64,000 nt of DNA from Winogradskyella luteola (GCF_019203985.1 NZ_JAGSPD010000012.1:26288-90287), one strand, 5' to 3'; positions 16,553 through 26,334 are shown, counted from the first letter of the stretch. Notes: generated by a model from the letters alone, not told the origin. Made by a program: numbers and translations.

Positions 16553-19294
16553 TTACTGCTTAACCACTCGCACGGTTTTAGTAATATTTGCAATAGTTAC
16601 CTTAACAAAATAGGTGCCATTTTGTAAGCTTGACATATCTAACTCACTGTCTACATTGTTAGGCATAGATCTTAATACTTCTTGACCTAGCATATTATAC
16701 ATTGTAACATTCTCAATAGTATTTCGAGCATTTAATGTTAATGTATTTTTAACTGGATTTGGATAATACGTAAATGCCGCTTCTCCTTGGACATCATCTA
16801 TGCTTAAAGCAGTTGTTGCGCTCATATTGAAACTAATAGGCCCAAAGTCGTCACCACTAAAATCATATAATCTTAAAATATAAGTAGTGTTTGATGCCAA
16901 ATTTTCAAAATCCACAGTAGGTGCACTAGTAAATTGTATATCACAGTCAATTTCATTTAAATCTGTACAGTTATCATATATAACTGAAATTGTAGATGAA
17001 AAACCAGATGAAGCAATATCTAAGGTTACCACGTCTACGTCAGCTGGAGTTGTGAATGAATACCAAAGATCACTACCATCATAAAAGTTATTACAACTTG
17101 GGTCTGGCACACCTGAATCGCCTGCTCCGACATTAGTACCTGTTACCTCTGGACCCGCTTCATTAATGCCCAATGTTACAGCTTCAGCAGTATCACAGTC
17201 AACATTATCAGGTGGACAAACTGCTTGTGTTATAGTACCGCTGTCTTGTGTACAGGCAGCATCAGTATCATCAGCAACCGTTACTATTACATCTGTACCA
17301 TTTACATAAGGCCCAAAAGTATACGTGCCTGTCATAGTAACATTTTGGTCTGCACTACCTTGATCGTCAGAAATTGTTAAACCTGTTGCGGTGCCCATAT
17401 CTGTAATTTCTACATCAATGTTAAAGCCACCACTATTTGCACAATCATCTACTATTGTATAGTTTACAGTTGCCGGTGTACAGTTTAAGCTATATAAACA
17501 AAACTCTGCAGGATCTTGAGCAGTATCTGTCCAAAACATAGCATAGTAAGTTGTGCCAGGTGTCAATCCTGAAAACGTTTGTGTATTAGACGTTGGATCG
17601 TTAGCACAACCATCTGCCTCTGTAAATGCTCCACAAGTACCATCATAAATAACCATTCCCATACCTGGTGTAGCAGATTCAAAAATAACTTCACCACTTG
17701 CAGGTCCTTCAAAAGTATACCAAAGACCTAGGTTTCCACTAGTATCACAGCTTGGCAACTCATCTGTTCCTTCGGTTGCAGAAAATGTACTTGTTGTTAT
17801 AACGTTACATATGTCGCTTATTACAATCAATTCTGCGTTTGCACAATCGTCATTAGGTGGCGGTGGCGGTGGTGTTCCTACACAAACCTCAAAGTTTGTT
17901 TGTGCAGTGGCGGCACCTGTAGCCCAACCATAAACACGTAAAACATAATCTGATCCTATGGTTAGACCAGTTACCGTCATGCTATTAGGATCTGAGGTTT
18001 GTACAAATGCTAGTGCATCACAATCTCCAGTGGTTTCATAAAGTGTCATACCCATATCTGTCGCTGTACCAATTACAGCAGTTACATTTTCTAGAGAAAT
18101 TACATGTTGCTCTGATGTTGCTGTAAAAGAAAACCAGACATCATTATTAGGTTCACCACTAGTGCCTGTAGCATCTTGTGTAGATTCTGTTGCAGACACG
18201 GTAGTACCAGACGTTACGTCTGTACAGCTTAAATCCGTATTAACTGTTAATGCTATAGGGTCATCACATTCGTCATTTACTGGTGGATTTACTGTTAACG
18301 TTCCACTAACATCATCTGTACCATCCCAGACACCATCTCCCGATCCTGTATTAAAGCCCCCATAAGTAAAAGAAGCTCCATTTAATCTAAACCTAGAAGC
18401 ATAATAATAAGTTCCTGCACCAGGTACTTCAGAACCTAGGTCTACTTGATATTCATCATTATTTTGACCAGCAAAATCCCAACTTGGATTTGGTACTGCA
18501 GCAACCCAAGTCCATTCTGCGCCAGAAGGGTCTGTATCCATATCATTAAACCCTATCCATGCCTCTATCTCAGGGGCAGCATTTGCAGAACCCTGATCTG
18601 TAATACCAGGTTCAAAGGCTTGGGCAAATACTAAAAATTCTTCTACACCATCAATGGTTCCTGTTTGTGGAAATTGTAAATTGTAAAAATCCAATGTTGT
18701 GTCTGCACTTGACACCAAAGTTGGGGAGTCCATACAAAACCCATATTCCCATCCATTTCCGCCATCGGCATCATCATCATAAAAAATACGATATCTAAAC
18801 CCTGAAAGTTGAGTTGCAGAAAAACCACTTATATCTAAAGCGTCAGACTCATAAGCCCCTAAAGTAGCTGAACAATACTCATTTGTTGCTCCAGTTGTAA
18901 CACCAGTGAGCACCAACCAATCTACCCAAACAGTATTATCAGCATCCCACCATTGTAAGGCCAGTTTATCCTCATTATTTAGAACTACTTCTCTAAAAAA
19001 ATAATTACCAGAAACCTTCATTAAATTTTCACCTCCTAAGTCAGCTGGTGTCAAATCTATTATTGGGGATTCTGCAGCAATATCATCTGAATTAGGGTTT
19101 CCCGCATCATCATCATCAAAAGAAAATCTGTCATCTACTGTTGGATCTGCTTCAAATGAAGTAGCACCAGCATTGTAAGTGCCTGTTACGGTCCAAGCGG
19201 CATTAGGCCAACTTGCATTTTCATCAATAATTTGCGCATTACTCTGCCAACAAAATGCCAGTATAGCAAAACACATTAATGTAATTTTTTTCAT
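16553..19294 (-). CDS. T9SS-secreted surface protein (paralogue B)
   Basis: 913 residues. The signal peptide (MKKITLMCFAILAFCWQSNA) and the last 80 or so residues (type A sorting domain, TYYPNPVKN ... VRVVKQ) are nearly identical to paralogue A, and two inner modules are shared: the LDFYN...DMDTDPSGA unit (about 200-330 here) and the DDCANSGGFNI unit (about 595-680). The N-terminal module (about 21-195) differs from that of A, and GEVED and Fn3 units are absent. Pre-peptidase-like Cys modules (DECDDPIAL, NDDCANAEL, NVDCDTAEA) make up the rest. Expected at the cell surface through T9SS; likely binding or adhesion, no enzyme motif seen. Confidence 0.87.
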   Translation of the reverse strand: MKKITLMCFAILAFCWQSNAQIIDENASWPNAAWTVTGTYNAGATSFEADPTVDDRFSFDDDDAGNPNSDDIAAESPIIDLTPADLGGENLMKVSGNYFFREVVLNNEDKLALQWWDADNTVWVDWLVLTGVTTGATNEYCSATLGAYESDALDISGFSATQLSGFRYRIFYDDDADGGNGWEYGFCMDSPTLVSSADTTLDFYNLQFPQTGTIDGVEEFLVFAQAFEPGITDQGSANAAPEIEAWIGFNDMDTDPSGAEWTWVAAVPNPSWDFAGQNNDEYQVDLGSEVPGAGTYYYASRFRLNGASFTYGGFNTGSGDGVWDGTDDVSGTLTVNPPVNDECDDPIALTVNTDLSCTDVTSGTTVSATESTQDATGTSGEPNNDVWFSFTATSEQHVISLENVTAVIGTATDMGMTLYETTGDCDALAFVQTSDPNSMTVTGLTIGSDYVLRVYGWATGAATAQTNFEVCVGTPPPPPPNDDCANAELIVISDICNVITTSTFSATEGTDELPSCDTSGNLGLWYTFEGPASGEVIFESATPGMGMVIYDGTCGAFTEADGCANDPTSNTQTFSGLTPGTTYYAMFWTDTAQDPAEFCLYSLNCTPATVNYTIVDDCANSGGFNIDVEITDMGTATGLTISDDQGSADQNVTMTGTYTFGPYVNGTDVIVTVADDTDAACTQDSGTITQAVCPPDNVDCDTAEAVTLGINEAGPEVTGTNVGAGDSGVPDPSCNNFYDGSDLWYSFTTPADVDVVTLDIASSGFSSTISVIYDNCTDLNEIDCDIQFTSAPTVDFENLASNTTYILRLYDFSGDDFGPISFNMSATTALSIDDVQGEAAFTYYPNPVKNTLTLNARNTIENVTMYNMLGQEVLRSMPNNVDSELDMSSLQNGTYFVKVTIANITKTVRVVKQ

Positions 19295-19302
19295 AAAACA
19301 TA

Positions 19303-19339
19303 TATTTAAGTTAGTAATTCCTTTAAAAATATGTTAATT
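19303..19339 (-). promoter_or_regulatory. Leader shared with paralogue A
   Basis: TATTTAAG at 19303, TTAGTAATTC (19311-19320) and TTTAAAAATATGTTAATT (19322-19339) match 16151-16186 with only small changes at the junction. It lies directly upstream of the ATG at 19294. Confidence 0.6.
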
Positions 19340-19423
19340 CCCTGTAAGATTCATATCAGAAAAACATAAATCGATAAAAGGTAATTATTAGCGCTAAAAT
19401 ACAATTTCGCTAAATTTAATATT

Positions 19424-19449
19424 AAAAAACACCTTTGATAAGGTGTTTT
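19424..19449 (-). terminator. Intrinsic terminator after the haloperoxidase fusion gene
   Basis: AAAACACCTT (19426-19435), loop TGAT, AAGGTGTTTT (19440-19449): a perfect 10-bp stem with a minus-strand T-tract, 38 bases after the stop codon at 19488. Confidence 0.9.
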
Positions 19450-19487
19450 CTATATGCTTTACTAATAAGGTATGAGCTCTCTGACTC

Positions 19488-22400
19488 TTAATTATTAATA
19501 ACGACTATCTTAGATACATTATTAACTTTTAACAAAAAAAATCCAGAAGCGGTTTCGCTAAATTTTAAGGTGGTTGTATTATCCAAATTGTTATAAGTTC
19601 TATCCTCCAAGTCTATATTTCTTCCATTAATATCAAAGATCTGTATAGTTTCCGAACCAATAGTATTACTGATAAAAATCTCTCTATTGGTCGTAGGATT
19701 TGGGTAAATGTTTATTGATACCTCATCATGTACTTCAATATTAAGAGAGCCATTAAAATACGGCACAGCAAAATCGAAAGTATTTTCGGCAACAACCTGT
19801 CCTATAAAACGTCCTGGGATATCATCTGCTGGTGGATGTATACCTCCCCAAATTCTGCTTAAACTCGTTTGGTCTGAGGCATCTCTATAAGTTGCCCATT
19901 GTAATACGACATCTACCGAAGGACCTTCCTCAAAAACCAAAAATTCATTTGCCTTTGCTGTAAATTCTCCTAATCCACCTGGGAAAAATTCACTACCGGT
20001 CATCATAGTCATTAATTCTGAAGCAGTTCTAGAATAGGTTGAATGCCCAGATACGTAACCTGCAAATGGCGGTGTTACAAATGTTGGTCTTTGATAAGGA
20101 TACCAGTCTTCCGCCAATATCCAACCTACTCCAGCTTGGTCCGTTTCTGTATCGTAAATAAAATCGTGACCTTTCCAAGTGTACAATTTTATTTTACCCA
20201 CGTGCTGGTTGGCAAAACCAGCTAAAGGATCACCAATCTCAACTATTTCGATATAATTTTCAATTAATGGAATACCGCCTACATGGTAATTATCCAAGTT
20301 ACTGTCGGTACTTTGTCCGCGCTCAGCCATAGAACGAATTGCCGAAATCGGTCGTATGTAATCGTACCAGCCTTTTACGCTCCATGCTGAAATAGCCGCG
20401 TCGTGCATACCTCCTCCCAAAATAAAATATGCTTTGACATCCCATTCTAAAGGATCTAAAATATCTCCTATACCTTCAAAACGTTTTTCAAATTGTGGAT
20501 GGTCGTTGACATAATTTAAAATGGTAAACCAGTGACCTGGTGGGGTTTCGGAGTCTGGTCCATCTGCCCAAAACTCAGCAAGAACTCTAGCATAATCTCC
20601 TCGTGGTACCATATTGGTTTCATAAGGATTTCCTGTTATTGGGTTTAAAGCATGTCCATTACTATTGGCTCCACCTTCAAAAAAATTATAAAAGTTTTCA
20701 TAGTCTGCATAATCTGTTGGGAATGTAGATATACCTACATTCCCAATTGAGTTTGGTGAGATATCCCAAACCACACCATCCGTAGGGTCTAAATGCGCTT
20801 GCCATACTGAAACCATAGTGAATCCCCATTTATAGGCATCACTATCCGCATTAGTTTCGGTAAGACTTATATATGGTGGCGCCGATGGATCATGAAATAC
20901 ATTAAAATCGTTGCCATCTCTCTGATAAGTAACTAAATCTTCATCCTTTAAGGCAAATGCCGACACATTTCCCCATTCTGGACTTAAAAACGGTGGTGTG
21001 TCATCATCAATAATTTCTCCTCCTTGGTCAATAAATATATCTAAGGCTAGGGGCTGCCAACGATTAGGGTCGTTAATGGGTGGGTTATCCCCACTGTTTA
21101 TATCCAAAGCATAAGGCGCATTAACCGGCTGGTAATAGGCATTATCATAACCCGTTGCTTCCCTAGAGCCGTCTTGTAGCCCATAATCAATAAGGGTCTG
21201 AGCTACATAATTGCCAAAGGCTGCTGCGTCTCCATCTTGGTATAACAAAGACGTTACGTTGGTATCGTAGCCTAGCTTATCCATCAACAGATCTAATCGT
21301 GCTTGGGTTTCATTCACACCTGGAGAATTTTGAAAACGATGAGACATTAAGCGATACATGGCATAACTAATAGATTTACTTAGGGCGATTTCTAAATCTT
21401 CATCTGGTGTAAATTCTTCAAGTGTACTCGTAAACCCATTAACTGCATTACCTATTAAATATGGTGTGGCTGTATCATCATAAATTGCCCAGATATCATA
21501 CATAGCTACACTGGTATGGAATAAATTTCTGGCGTGTACCGTCGGCCTTGCAAAATCATCCCGGATAGCTTCCAGTAAAACTTCATTCCATAATCTAGCA
21601 ATTGATACATTCTCTGGTAAATTATCAATACCCAAATCTACATCTATTAAAACTTCCTGACTAGAACATTGACCATCGGATTCAATTACAGAAACCCTGC
21701 CCATATTTTCTAAATGCCATCTTACCGTGATAGTATTTGTGCCTTGCCCATTTAATATTTCTCCGCCAGAAACCTGCCAATTCACTGTTGAACCTGGTAT
21801 AATATTATAGGCATACATTTCTGTCCTTAAAAATGAAGAGCTAGTATTGCCATCTATGGTTTGTGAAGGCAAATAAATGCAAGAACCATCGTCTAATGTT
21901 GCATTGGGCTCGTAATTACATGACATCGGATCCAAACATCCATACGTTTTTTGACTTGGAATGATATCTAAAACTTCAATGCCCTGTCCTTCTGTAGCCT
22001 TTATGGTAATATTTGTATTTAAATCAGTAAAAATTTCTGATATTCCTGATGGCCATTTAATCTCTAATGAGCTAATTTGGGTAACGTCATTTAAGCCAAA
22101 ATGCACACCTTTTAAACTTTGGCCAAGAAAACCTACTCCAGAATAATAACGTCTCAACACATTTCCATTATTTGCAGTAAGCGTTAAGGTGGCTCCAATA
22201 GCATCTCTGTTGGATACTGTTCCTTCTAACTTAACTTTTAACCAGTTTAGAGATACTGAAGCATCATCAAAATTTAAAAGTTTATTTTCGTAAAAAAAAC
22301 ACTCCTTGTTACTGTTTGTGACCAATAAATCCATGTCGCCATCATTGTCATAATCAAAATCTAACGCCTCTACACTAGTGCCCGATTCATCTAAGCCCAA

Positions 22401-23534
22401 TTCATTAGATGAATCAACAAAAGAAGTCTCTCCTTGTACTATTGAATTTTTGAAGTAATAATTAGGTTCATTTTCTCTATTATATAAAAAATAGCCATTT
22501 GCCACAAACAAATCCTCATCACCATCTAGATCAAAATCTGAAAATTTTGTTCCCCAAGACCAAAGTGTGTTACCCACTCCATATTCATCTGCATTCTCTG
22601 TGAATGTTCCATCGCCATTGTTTGTTAATAGAAAGTTTAAATCTATTGCTGTTATAAAAAAATCGAAATGACCATCCATATTGTAGTCACCTATGGTAAT
22701 AGCCATATCTTCACCAGTAGTATTTATATTATAATCAGCAGCTTCTTCTAAAAAACTAATCCCATCTTGACTGACAAATAATTCGTTGGGATGGTGCACA
22801 TCATTAGTGACATACAAATCTATAAATCCGTCTAAATTAAAATCAAAAGGCAACCCTACGAAACTTGCATAATTTTGCATATTGTGTATGCCTGTTGATT
22901 GGCTTATATCTGAAAATGTCTCATTACCATTATTAAGAAATAATGAGTTTTCACCACATCGCTGCCAGTCTGCAATAAATACATCCAATAAGCCATCGTT
23001 ATTATAATCGAACCAAGTTGCGCCCGTATTACCACAGCCGTTTATTTCTGTAATCCCAGATATTTCGGTAACATTGGCAAAAGTACCGTTACCCATATTT
23101 CTCCACAACTGTAACCTATCTAAAAATGTCATAAACAAATCGGGAAAACCATCATTATTATAATCTCCCCATGATGCGCCGTACTTATAACCTGCTAAGC
23201 CTAAAAAATCTTCAGGATCTATATCTTGTGGAAATAAATCAGTAAAGCCTGCAAATTCGGTAACATCTGTAAATGTACCATCGTTATTATTTCTAAATAA
23301 ACGACTAAGTGTTTTTGGGCTATCTGGATGATCTTTTGCTTTGGCTACGACAAAAATATCAAGATCGTTATCATTATCGTAATCCGCAACTGACACTCCA
23401 TTATTCTCCTCCAATATTCCCAAGCCTACAACATCCTCTACCCTATTAAAGGTTTGGGCATACATAGACATATTTATAGTTACCAAAAATGCAATAACTG
23501 AAAACTTAAGGCTATACTGTAATGTTTTTTCCAT
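19488..23534 (-). CDS. FG-GAP/ASPIC propeller fused to vanadium haloperoxidase-type PAP2 domain, T9SS-secreted
   Basis: 1348 residues from ATG 23534, chosen over the upstream ATG 23570 because it starts a good signal peptide (MEKTLQYSLKFSVIAFLVTI, ending MYAQ). Residues about 28-430 hold FG-GAP/VCBS units with repeated DYDNDNDLD and DYNNDGFPD calcium loops; about 440-515 is an ASPIC/UnbV domain; about 530-552 is a Cys motif (YGCLDPMSCNYEP ... DDGSC). Residues about 640-1255 form a PAP2/vanadium-haloperoxidase domain with all three signatures: K-x6-RP (KGWYDYIRP, about 1054), SGH (YVSGHS, about 1163) and SR-x5-H-x3-D (SRIWGGIHPPAD, about 1226). A type A T9SS domain ends the protein (INIYPNPTTN). 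Likely secreted oxidoreductase or phosphatase; vanadate and phosphate enzymes share this site, so the reaction is open. Confidence 0.9.
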   Translation of the reverse strand: MEKTLQYSLKFSVIAFLVTINMSMYAQTFNRVEDVVGLGILEENNGVSVADYDNDNDLDIFVVAKAKDHPDSPKTLSRLFRNNNDGTFTDVTEFAGFTDLFPQDIDPEDFLGLAGYKYGASWGDYNNDGFPDLFMTFLDRLQLWRNMGNGTFANVTEISGITEINGCGNTGATWFDYNNDGLLDVFIADWQRCGENSLFLNNGNETFSDISQSTGIHNMQNYASFVGLPFDFNLDGFIDLYVTNDVHHPNELFVSQDGISFLEEAADYNINTTGEDMAITIGDYNMDGHFDFFITAIDLNFLLTNNGDGTFTENADEYGVGNTLWSWGTKFSDFDLDGDEDLFVANGYFLYNRENEPNYYFKNSIVQGETSFVDSSNELGLDESGTSVEALDFDYDNDGDMDLLVTNSNKECFFYENKLLNFDDASVSLNWLKVKLEGTVSNRDAIGATLTLTANNGNVLRRYYSGVGFLGQSLKGVHFGLNDVTQISSLEIKWPSGISEIFTDLNTNITIKATEGQGIEVLDIIPSQKTYGCLDPMSCNYEPNATLDDGSCIYLPSQTIDGNTSSSFLRTEMYAYNIIPGSTVNWQVSGGEILNGQGTNTITVRWHLENMGRVSVIESDGQCSSQEVLIDVDLGIDNLPENVSIARLWNEVLLEAIRDDFARPTVHARNLFHTSVAMYDIWAIYDDTATPYLIGNAVNGFTSTLEEFTPDEDLEIALSKSISYAMYRLMSHRFQNSPGVNETQARLDLLMDKLGYDTNVTSLLYQDGDAAAFGNYVAQTLIDYGLQDGSREATGYDNAYYQPVNAPYALDINSGDNPPINDPNRWQPLALDIFIDQGGEIIDDDTPPFLSPEWGNVSAFALKDEDLVTYQRDGNDFNVFHDPSAPPYISLTETNADSDAYKWGFTMVSVWQAHLDPTDGVVWDISPNSIGNVGISTFPTDYADYENFYNFFEGGANSNGHALNPITGNPYETNMVPRGDYARVLAEFWADGPDSETPPGHWFTILNYVNDHPQFEKRFEGIGDILDPLEWDVKAYFILGGGMHDAAISAWSVKGWYDYIRPISAIRSMAERGQSTDSNLDNYHVGGIPLIENYIEIVEIGDPLAGFANQHVGKIKLYTWKGHDFIYDTETDQAGVGWILAEDWYPYQRPTFVTPPFAGYVSGHSTYSRTASELMTMMTGSEFFPGGLGEFTAKANEFLVFEEGPSVDVVLQWATYRDASDQTSLSRIWGGIHPPADDIPGRFIGQVVAENTFDFAVPYFNGSLNIEVHDEVSINIYPNPTTNREIFISNTIGSETIQIFDINGRNIDLEDRTYNNLDNTTTLKFSETASGFFLLKVNNVSKIVVINN

Positions 23535-23562
23535 GTATTTGTATCCAATATTTATAGGCAAG

Positions 23563-23578
23563 TTTAACATTTTTTAAC
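23563..23578 (-). promoter_or_regulatory. Pair of GTTAAA direct repeats upstream of the haloperoxidase fusion
   Basis: The minus strand has GTTAAA twice (plus 23573-23578 and 23563-23568), spaced 10 bases, 29 bases before the ATG at 23534. It resembles the pairs at rprX and degP, but a single pair in AT-rich DNA is weak evidence. Confidence 0.3.
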
Positions 23579-23587
23579 ATTGCAATA

Positions 23588-23624
23588 TAAAAAAAGCTGT
23601 TATACAAATTTGCATAACAGCTTT
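23588..23624 (-). terminator. Intrinsic terminator after fabI
   Basis: AAAGCTGTTAT (23593-23603) pairs with ATAACAGCTTT (23614-23624), an 11-bp perfect stem; the plus-strand A-run at 23588-23595 gives a minus-strand T-tract. It lies 20 bases beyond the fabI stop. Confidence 0.9.
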
Positions 23625-23643
23625 AAATTAACGATTATTCCGT

Positions 23644-24462
23644 TTAATTGTTATTTATAAAAGTGTCCATAACCGCGTCGCTGACTCCCATATTACTAAA
23701 GCCTCCATCATTATATAAGTTCTGTAAGGTTACACGTTTCGTTAAATCACTGAACAAAGTTACCGTATAGTTGGCACAGTCCATTGCAGTAGCATTACCC
23801 AACGGTGACATTTTTTCGGCATAAGCAATAAAGCCATCAAATCCCTTTACACCACTACCCGCTGTTGTTGGTGTAGGCGATTGTGAAATGGTATTAACCC
23901 TTACATTTTTATTTCTACCAAAGAAATACCCAAAACTACGTGCAATGCTTTCTAAATATGCTTTGTTATCTGCCATATCATTATAATCTGGAAACACACG
24001 TTGTGCAGCCATATAGGTTAAAGCGACTATACTGCCCCATTCGTTCATAGCATCAGCTTTATAAAGGGTCTGCATTACTTTGTGAAAAGACATTGCAGAG
24101 ACATCAGTCCCTTTTTGTGTCCAATCATATTTTTGGTCTGTATAAGCCCTTCCCTTTCTTACGTTTATAGACATCCCTATGGAATGCAAAACAAAGTCTA
24201 ATTTACCACCTAATATTTCCATAGACTGTTCTACCAAATTTTGTAGATCTTCTTCTGAGGTAGCATCTGCAGGAATAATTTGAGAACCTGTCTTTTCTGC
24301 CAATGCATTAATCTGCCCCATTCGCATGGCCACCGGTGCATTAGTTAATACAAATTCCCCACCTTCTTCATGAACACGTTCAGCCGTTTTCCATGCAATC
24401 GAGTTTTCATCTAATGCCCCGAAAATAATTCCCTTTTTTCCTTTTAGTAAGTTGTATGACAT
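23644..24462 (-). CDS. fabI: Enoyl-[acyl-carrier-protein] reductase FabI
   Basis: A 272-residue short-chain dehydrogenase of the FabI type, performing the last reduction of fatty acid elongation. The cofactor loop GALDENSIAWKTAERVHEEG replaces the classical GxxxGxG as in FabI enzymes, LHSIGMS follows, and the catalytic Tyr-x6-Lys is YNDMADNK. The substrate loop SPTPTTAGSGVKGF and the final DGGFSNMG are family features. It has its own -7 promoter element and terminator, so it is probably monocistronic. Confidence 0.93.
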   Translation of the reverse strand: MSYNLLKGKKGIIFGALDENSIAWKTAERVHEEGGEFVLTNAPVAMRMGQINALAEKTGSQIIPADATSEEDLQNLVEQSMEILGGKLDFVLHSIGMSINVRKGRAYTDQKYDWTQKGTDVSAMSFHKVMQTLYKADAMNEWGSIVALTYMAAQRVFPDYNDMADNKAYLESIARSFGYFFGRNKNVRVNTISQSPTPTTAGSGVKGFDGFIAYAEKMSPLGNATAMDCANYTVTLFSDLTKRVTLQNLYNDGGFSNMGVSDAVMDTFINNN

Positions 24463-24496
24463 GTTTATATATGTTTAGTTGTTAGTCGTTAGTTTT

Positions 24497-24504
24497 CAAA
24501 TATA
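24497..24504 (-). promoter_or_regulatory. -7 promoter element of fabI
   Basis: The minus strand reads TATATTTG, a perfect TAnnTTTG, 34 bases before the fabI ATG. A TTTG 13 bases further upstream is closer than the usual spacing. Confidence 0.5.
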
Positions 24505-24540
24505 GTATAAATTAGAACAAATTATTATGCGATTAATCTT

Positions 24541-24564
24541 CACTTCGACATGCTTACTGTGACA
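24541..24564. repeat. Degenerate copy of a dispersed flavobacterial repeat
   Basis: CACTTCGACATGCTTACTGTGACA closely resembles a short dispersed palindromic element I know from many Bacteroidota intergenic regions (CACTTCGACnnGCTCAGTGTGACA form; exact length differs). It sits between recN and fabI. A second copy is at 36734-36765. Confidence 0.5.
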
Positions 24565-24579
24565 CACAGAAATGATAAG

Positions 24580-26232
24580 CTAATTGAGCAATTGTTTGGC
24601 ATGTGCCAAAGCAGATTCTGTGATATCAATTCCGCCTAACATTTGGGCAATCTCAACAATGCGTTCTTCTTCGTCTAGTTTCTTTAGCTGGGTTAATGTG
24701 GCATCTTTAACGTCTGTTTTATATACTTTATAATGCGAGTCACCTTTAGCCGCAATCTGTGGTAAATGTGTAATGGAAAAGACCTGCATCTTAGCACTCA
24801 TGTGTTTCATGATTTCTCCCATTTTATTCGAGATTTCTCCAGAAACACCAGTGTCTATTTCATCAAACATTATAGAAGGTAATTGAATGTATTCTGCCAA
24901 AATCGATTTGATTGCTAACATAATTCGAGATAGTTCTCCTCCTGAGGCTGCCTTTTTTAACGCATTAAAGTTAGTACCTTTGTTTGCAGTAAATAAAAAC
25001 TGTAAGCGGTCTTTACCTTTTGCCGTGAATTGCTCTATGGGCTCAAGTTCTATTTTAAACTTAGCGTTTGGCATTCCTAAATCGGCCAATATAGTCTCTA
25101 ACTTTGTCGTTAAAATTGGTATAAACGATACCCTTTTATTATGGATTTTTTTACAAATTTTGTTTAAGGCTTCATGTAATTGCTCAATGTCTTTTTCTTT
25201 TTTGGCAATGGCATTATCTAAATTTTCAGTATTGGAAATTTTAGACTCTAAATGATCTTTTATTTTGATAAGCTCTTGAAGATTAGAGACTGAATGCTTT
25301 TGAAATAAATTATTTATAATTTGAAGTTTGCCATTAACACGCTCCAATTCTTGAGGATCGGTGATTAAATTATCTTCTAGCTGATCTAACTCAGCCAAAA
25401 TATCATCTAACTCAATACCTACACTTACAATTCTTTCCGATAACGATTCATAGGCTTTTCCAAATTCTGAAATCTTAAATAATTCTTGTTTGGCATTATT
25501 AATCTGGTCGATAGCACCTAAGTCTTCAGTATTTAAGATAGCTTTGGTATTACCCAGCTTCTCTCCAATGACCTCAACATTATTAAGCTGCTCGTATTGC
25601 GCTTCTAAATCTTCGAGATTTAAAGACTCTAAGTCGATTTCATTTAGCTCTTTGGTTAAAAAGAGGTTATAGTCGTATTCTTTAATCATTTCAGCTTTAG
25701 ATTGTTTCAATTTTTCTAATGCATTTTGAAGTGATTTATAGCCTTGCAATTGATTTTTATAAACATCTAAGTCTAAAGTATTATCTGCCAATACATCAAT
25801 AACCATAAATTGGTAATCGTCTTGCGTTAATTGCAATGTCTGATGTTGAGAATGAATATCTATTAGATGACTACTCAACATTGAAAGATGGTCTAAAGTT
25901 GCAGGAGTATCGTTTATGAACGCTCTGGACTTTCCGGATGGTAAAATTTCACGTCTTATAATGGTCTGTGTATCGTAATCTAAATCCAAAGACTTAAAAA
26001 GAGCTTTAAGATTGTAGTTAGCAATATCGAAAATCGCTTCGATAACGCATTTTTCATCTGATTTTTTTACCTGACTTAAATCTGCACGTTTGCCTAAAAC
26101 CAAAGATAAACCACCTAAAAGGATAGATTTACCAGCTCCTGTTTCGCCAGTAATAATAGTTAGTCCATTGTTAAACTGTACGTTTAACTCATCGATTAGG
26201 GCATAGTTTTTTATGTAAAGTGAGGTGAGCAA
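24580..26232 (-). CDS. recN: DNA repair protein RecN
   Basis: A 550-residue SMC-like ATPase acting early in double-strand break repair. Walker A is ITGETGAGKSILLGGL near residue 30, a long coiled-coil fills about 150-370, and the C-terminal half has the signature ASGGELSRIMLAIK, Walker B IMFDEIDTGVSG and the His-loop ITHLPQIAAKG. Length is normal. It has its own -33/-7 promoter in the 102-base gap after porD, so although it ends the bamD-rpoZ-coaBC-porD run it can be transcribed alone. Confidence 0.97.
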   Translation of the reverse strand: MLTSLYIKNYALIDELNVQFNNGLTIITGETGAGKSILLGGLSLVLGKRADLSQVKKSDEKCVIEAIFDIANYNLKALFKSLDLDYDTQTIIRREILPSGKSRAFINDTPATLDHLSMLSSHLIDIHSQHQTLQLTQDDYQFMVIDVLADNTLDLDVYKNQLQGYKSLQNALEKLKQSKAEMIKEYDYNLFLTKELNEIDLESLNLEDLEAQYEQLNNVEVIGEKLGNTKAILNTEDLGAIDQINNAKQELFKISEFGKAYESLSERIVSVGIELDDILAELDQLEDNLITDPQELERVNGKLQIINNLFQKHSVSNLQELIKIKDHLESKISNTENLDNAIAKKEKDIEQLHEALNKICKKIHNKRVSFIPILTTKLETILADLGMPNAKFKIELEPIEQFTAKGKDRLQFLFTANKGTNFNALKKAASGGELSRIMLAIKSILAEYIQLPSIMFDEIDTGVSGEISNKMGEIMKHMSAKMQVFSITHLPQIAAKGDSHYKVYKTDVKDATLTQLKKLDEEERIVEIAQMLGGIDITESALAHAKQLLN

Positions 26233-26253
26233 AAAATCTGTAATTGTTTTTTA

Positions 26254-26284
26254 CAAAAGTATCGATTCCGCATTACTGAAACAA
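26254..26284 (-). promoter_or_regulatory. recN promoter
   Basis: On the minus strand TTG (26282-26284), a 20-base spacer, then TACTTTTG (26254-26261), matching TTG-N19/20-TAnnTTTG. It gives a leader of about 17 bases before the recN ATG. Confidence 0.6.
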
Positions 26285-26334
26285 GTTCTGCGCTGGCAAG
26301 TTCATAATGATACAGCAAAAATAAGCACCATAAA

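Noticed and set aside
12414..19890. Many plus-strand ORFs of 60-110 codons opposite the large T9SS genes
   Set aside because: They are antisense shadows of acidic, Thr/Ser-rich coding sequence, without homology, starts or promoters of their own.
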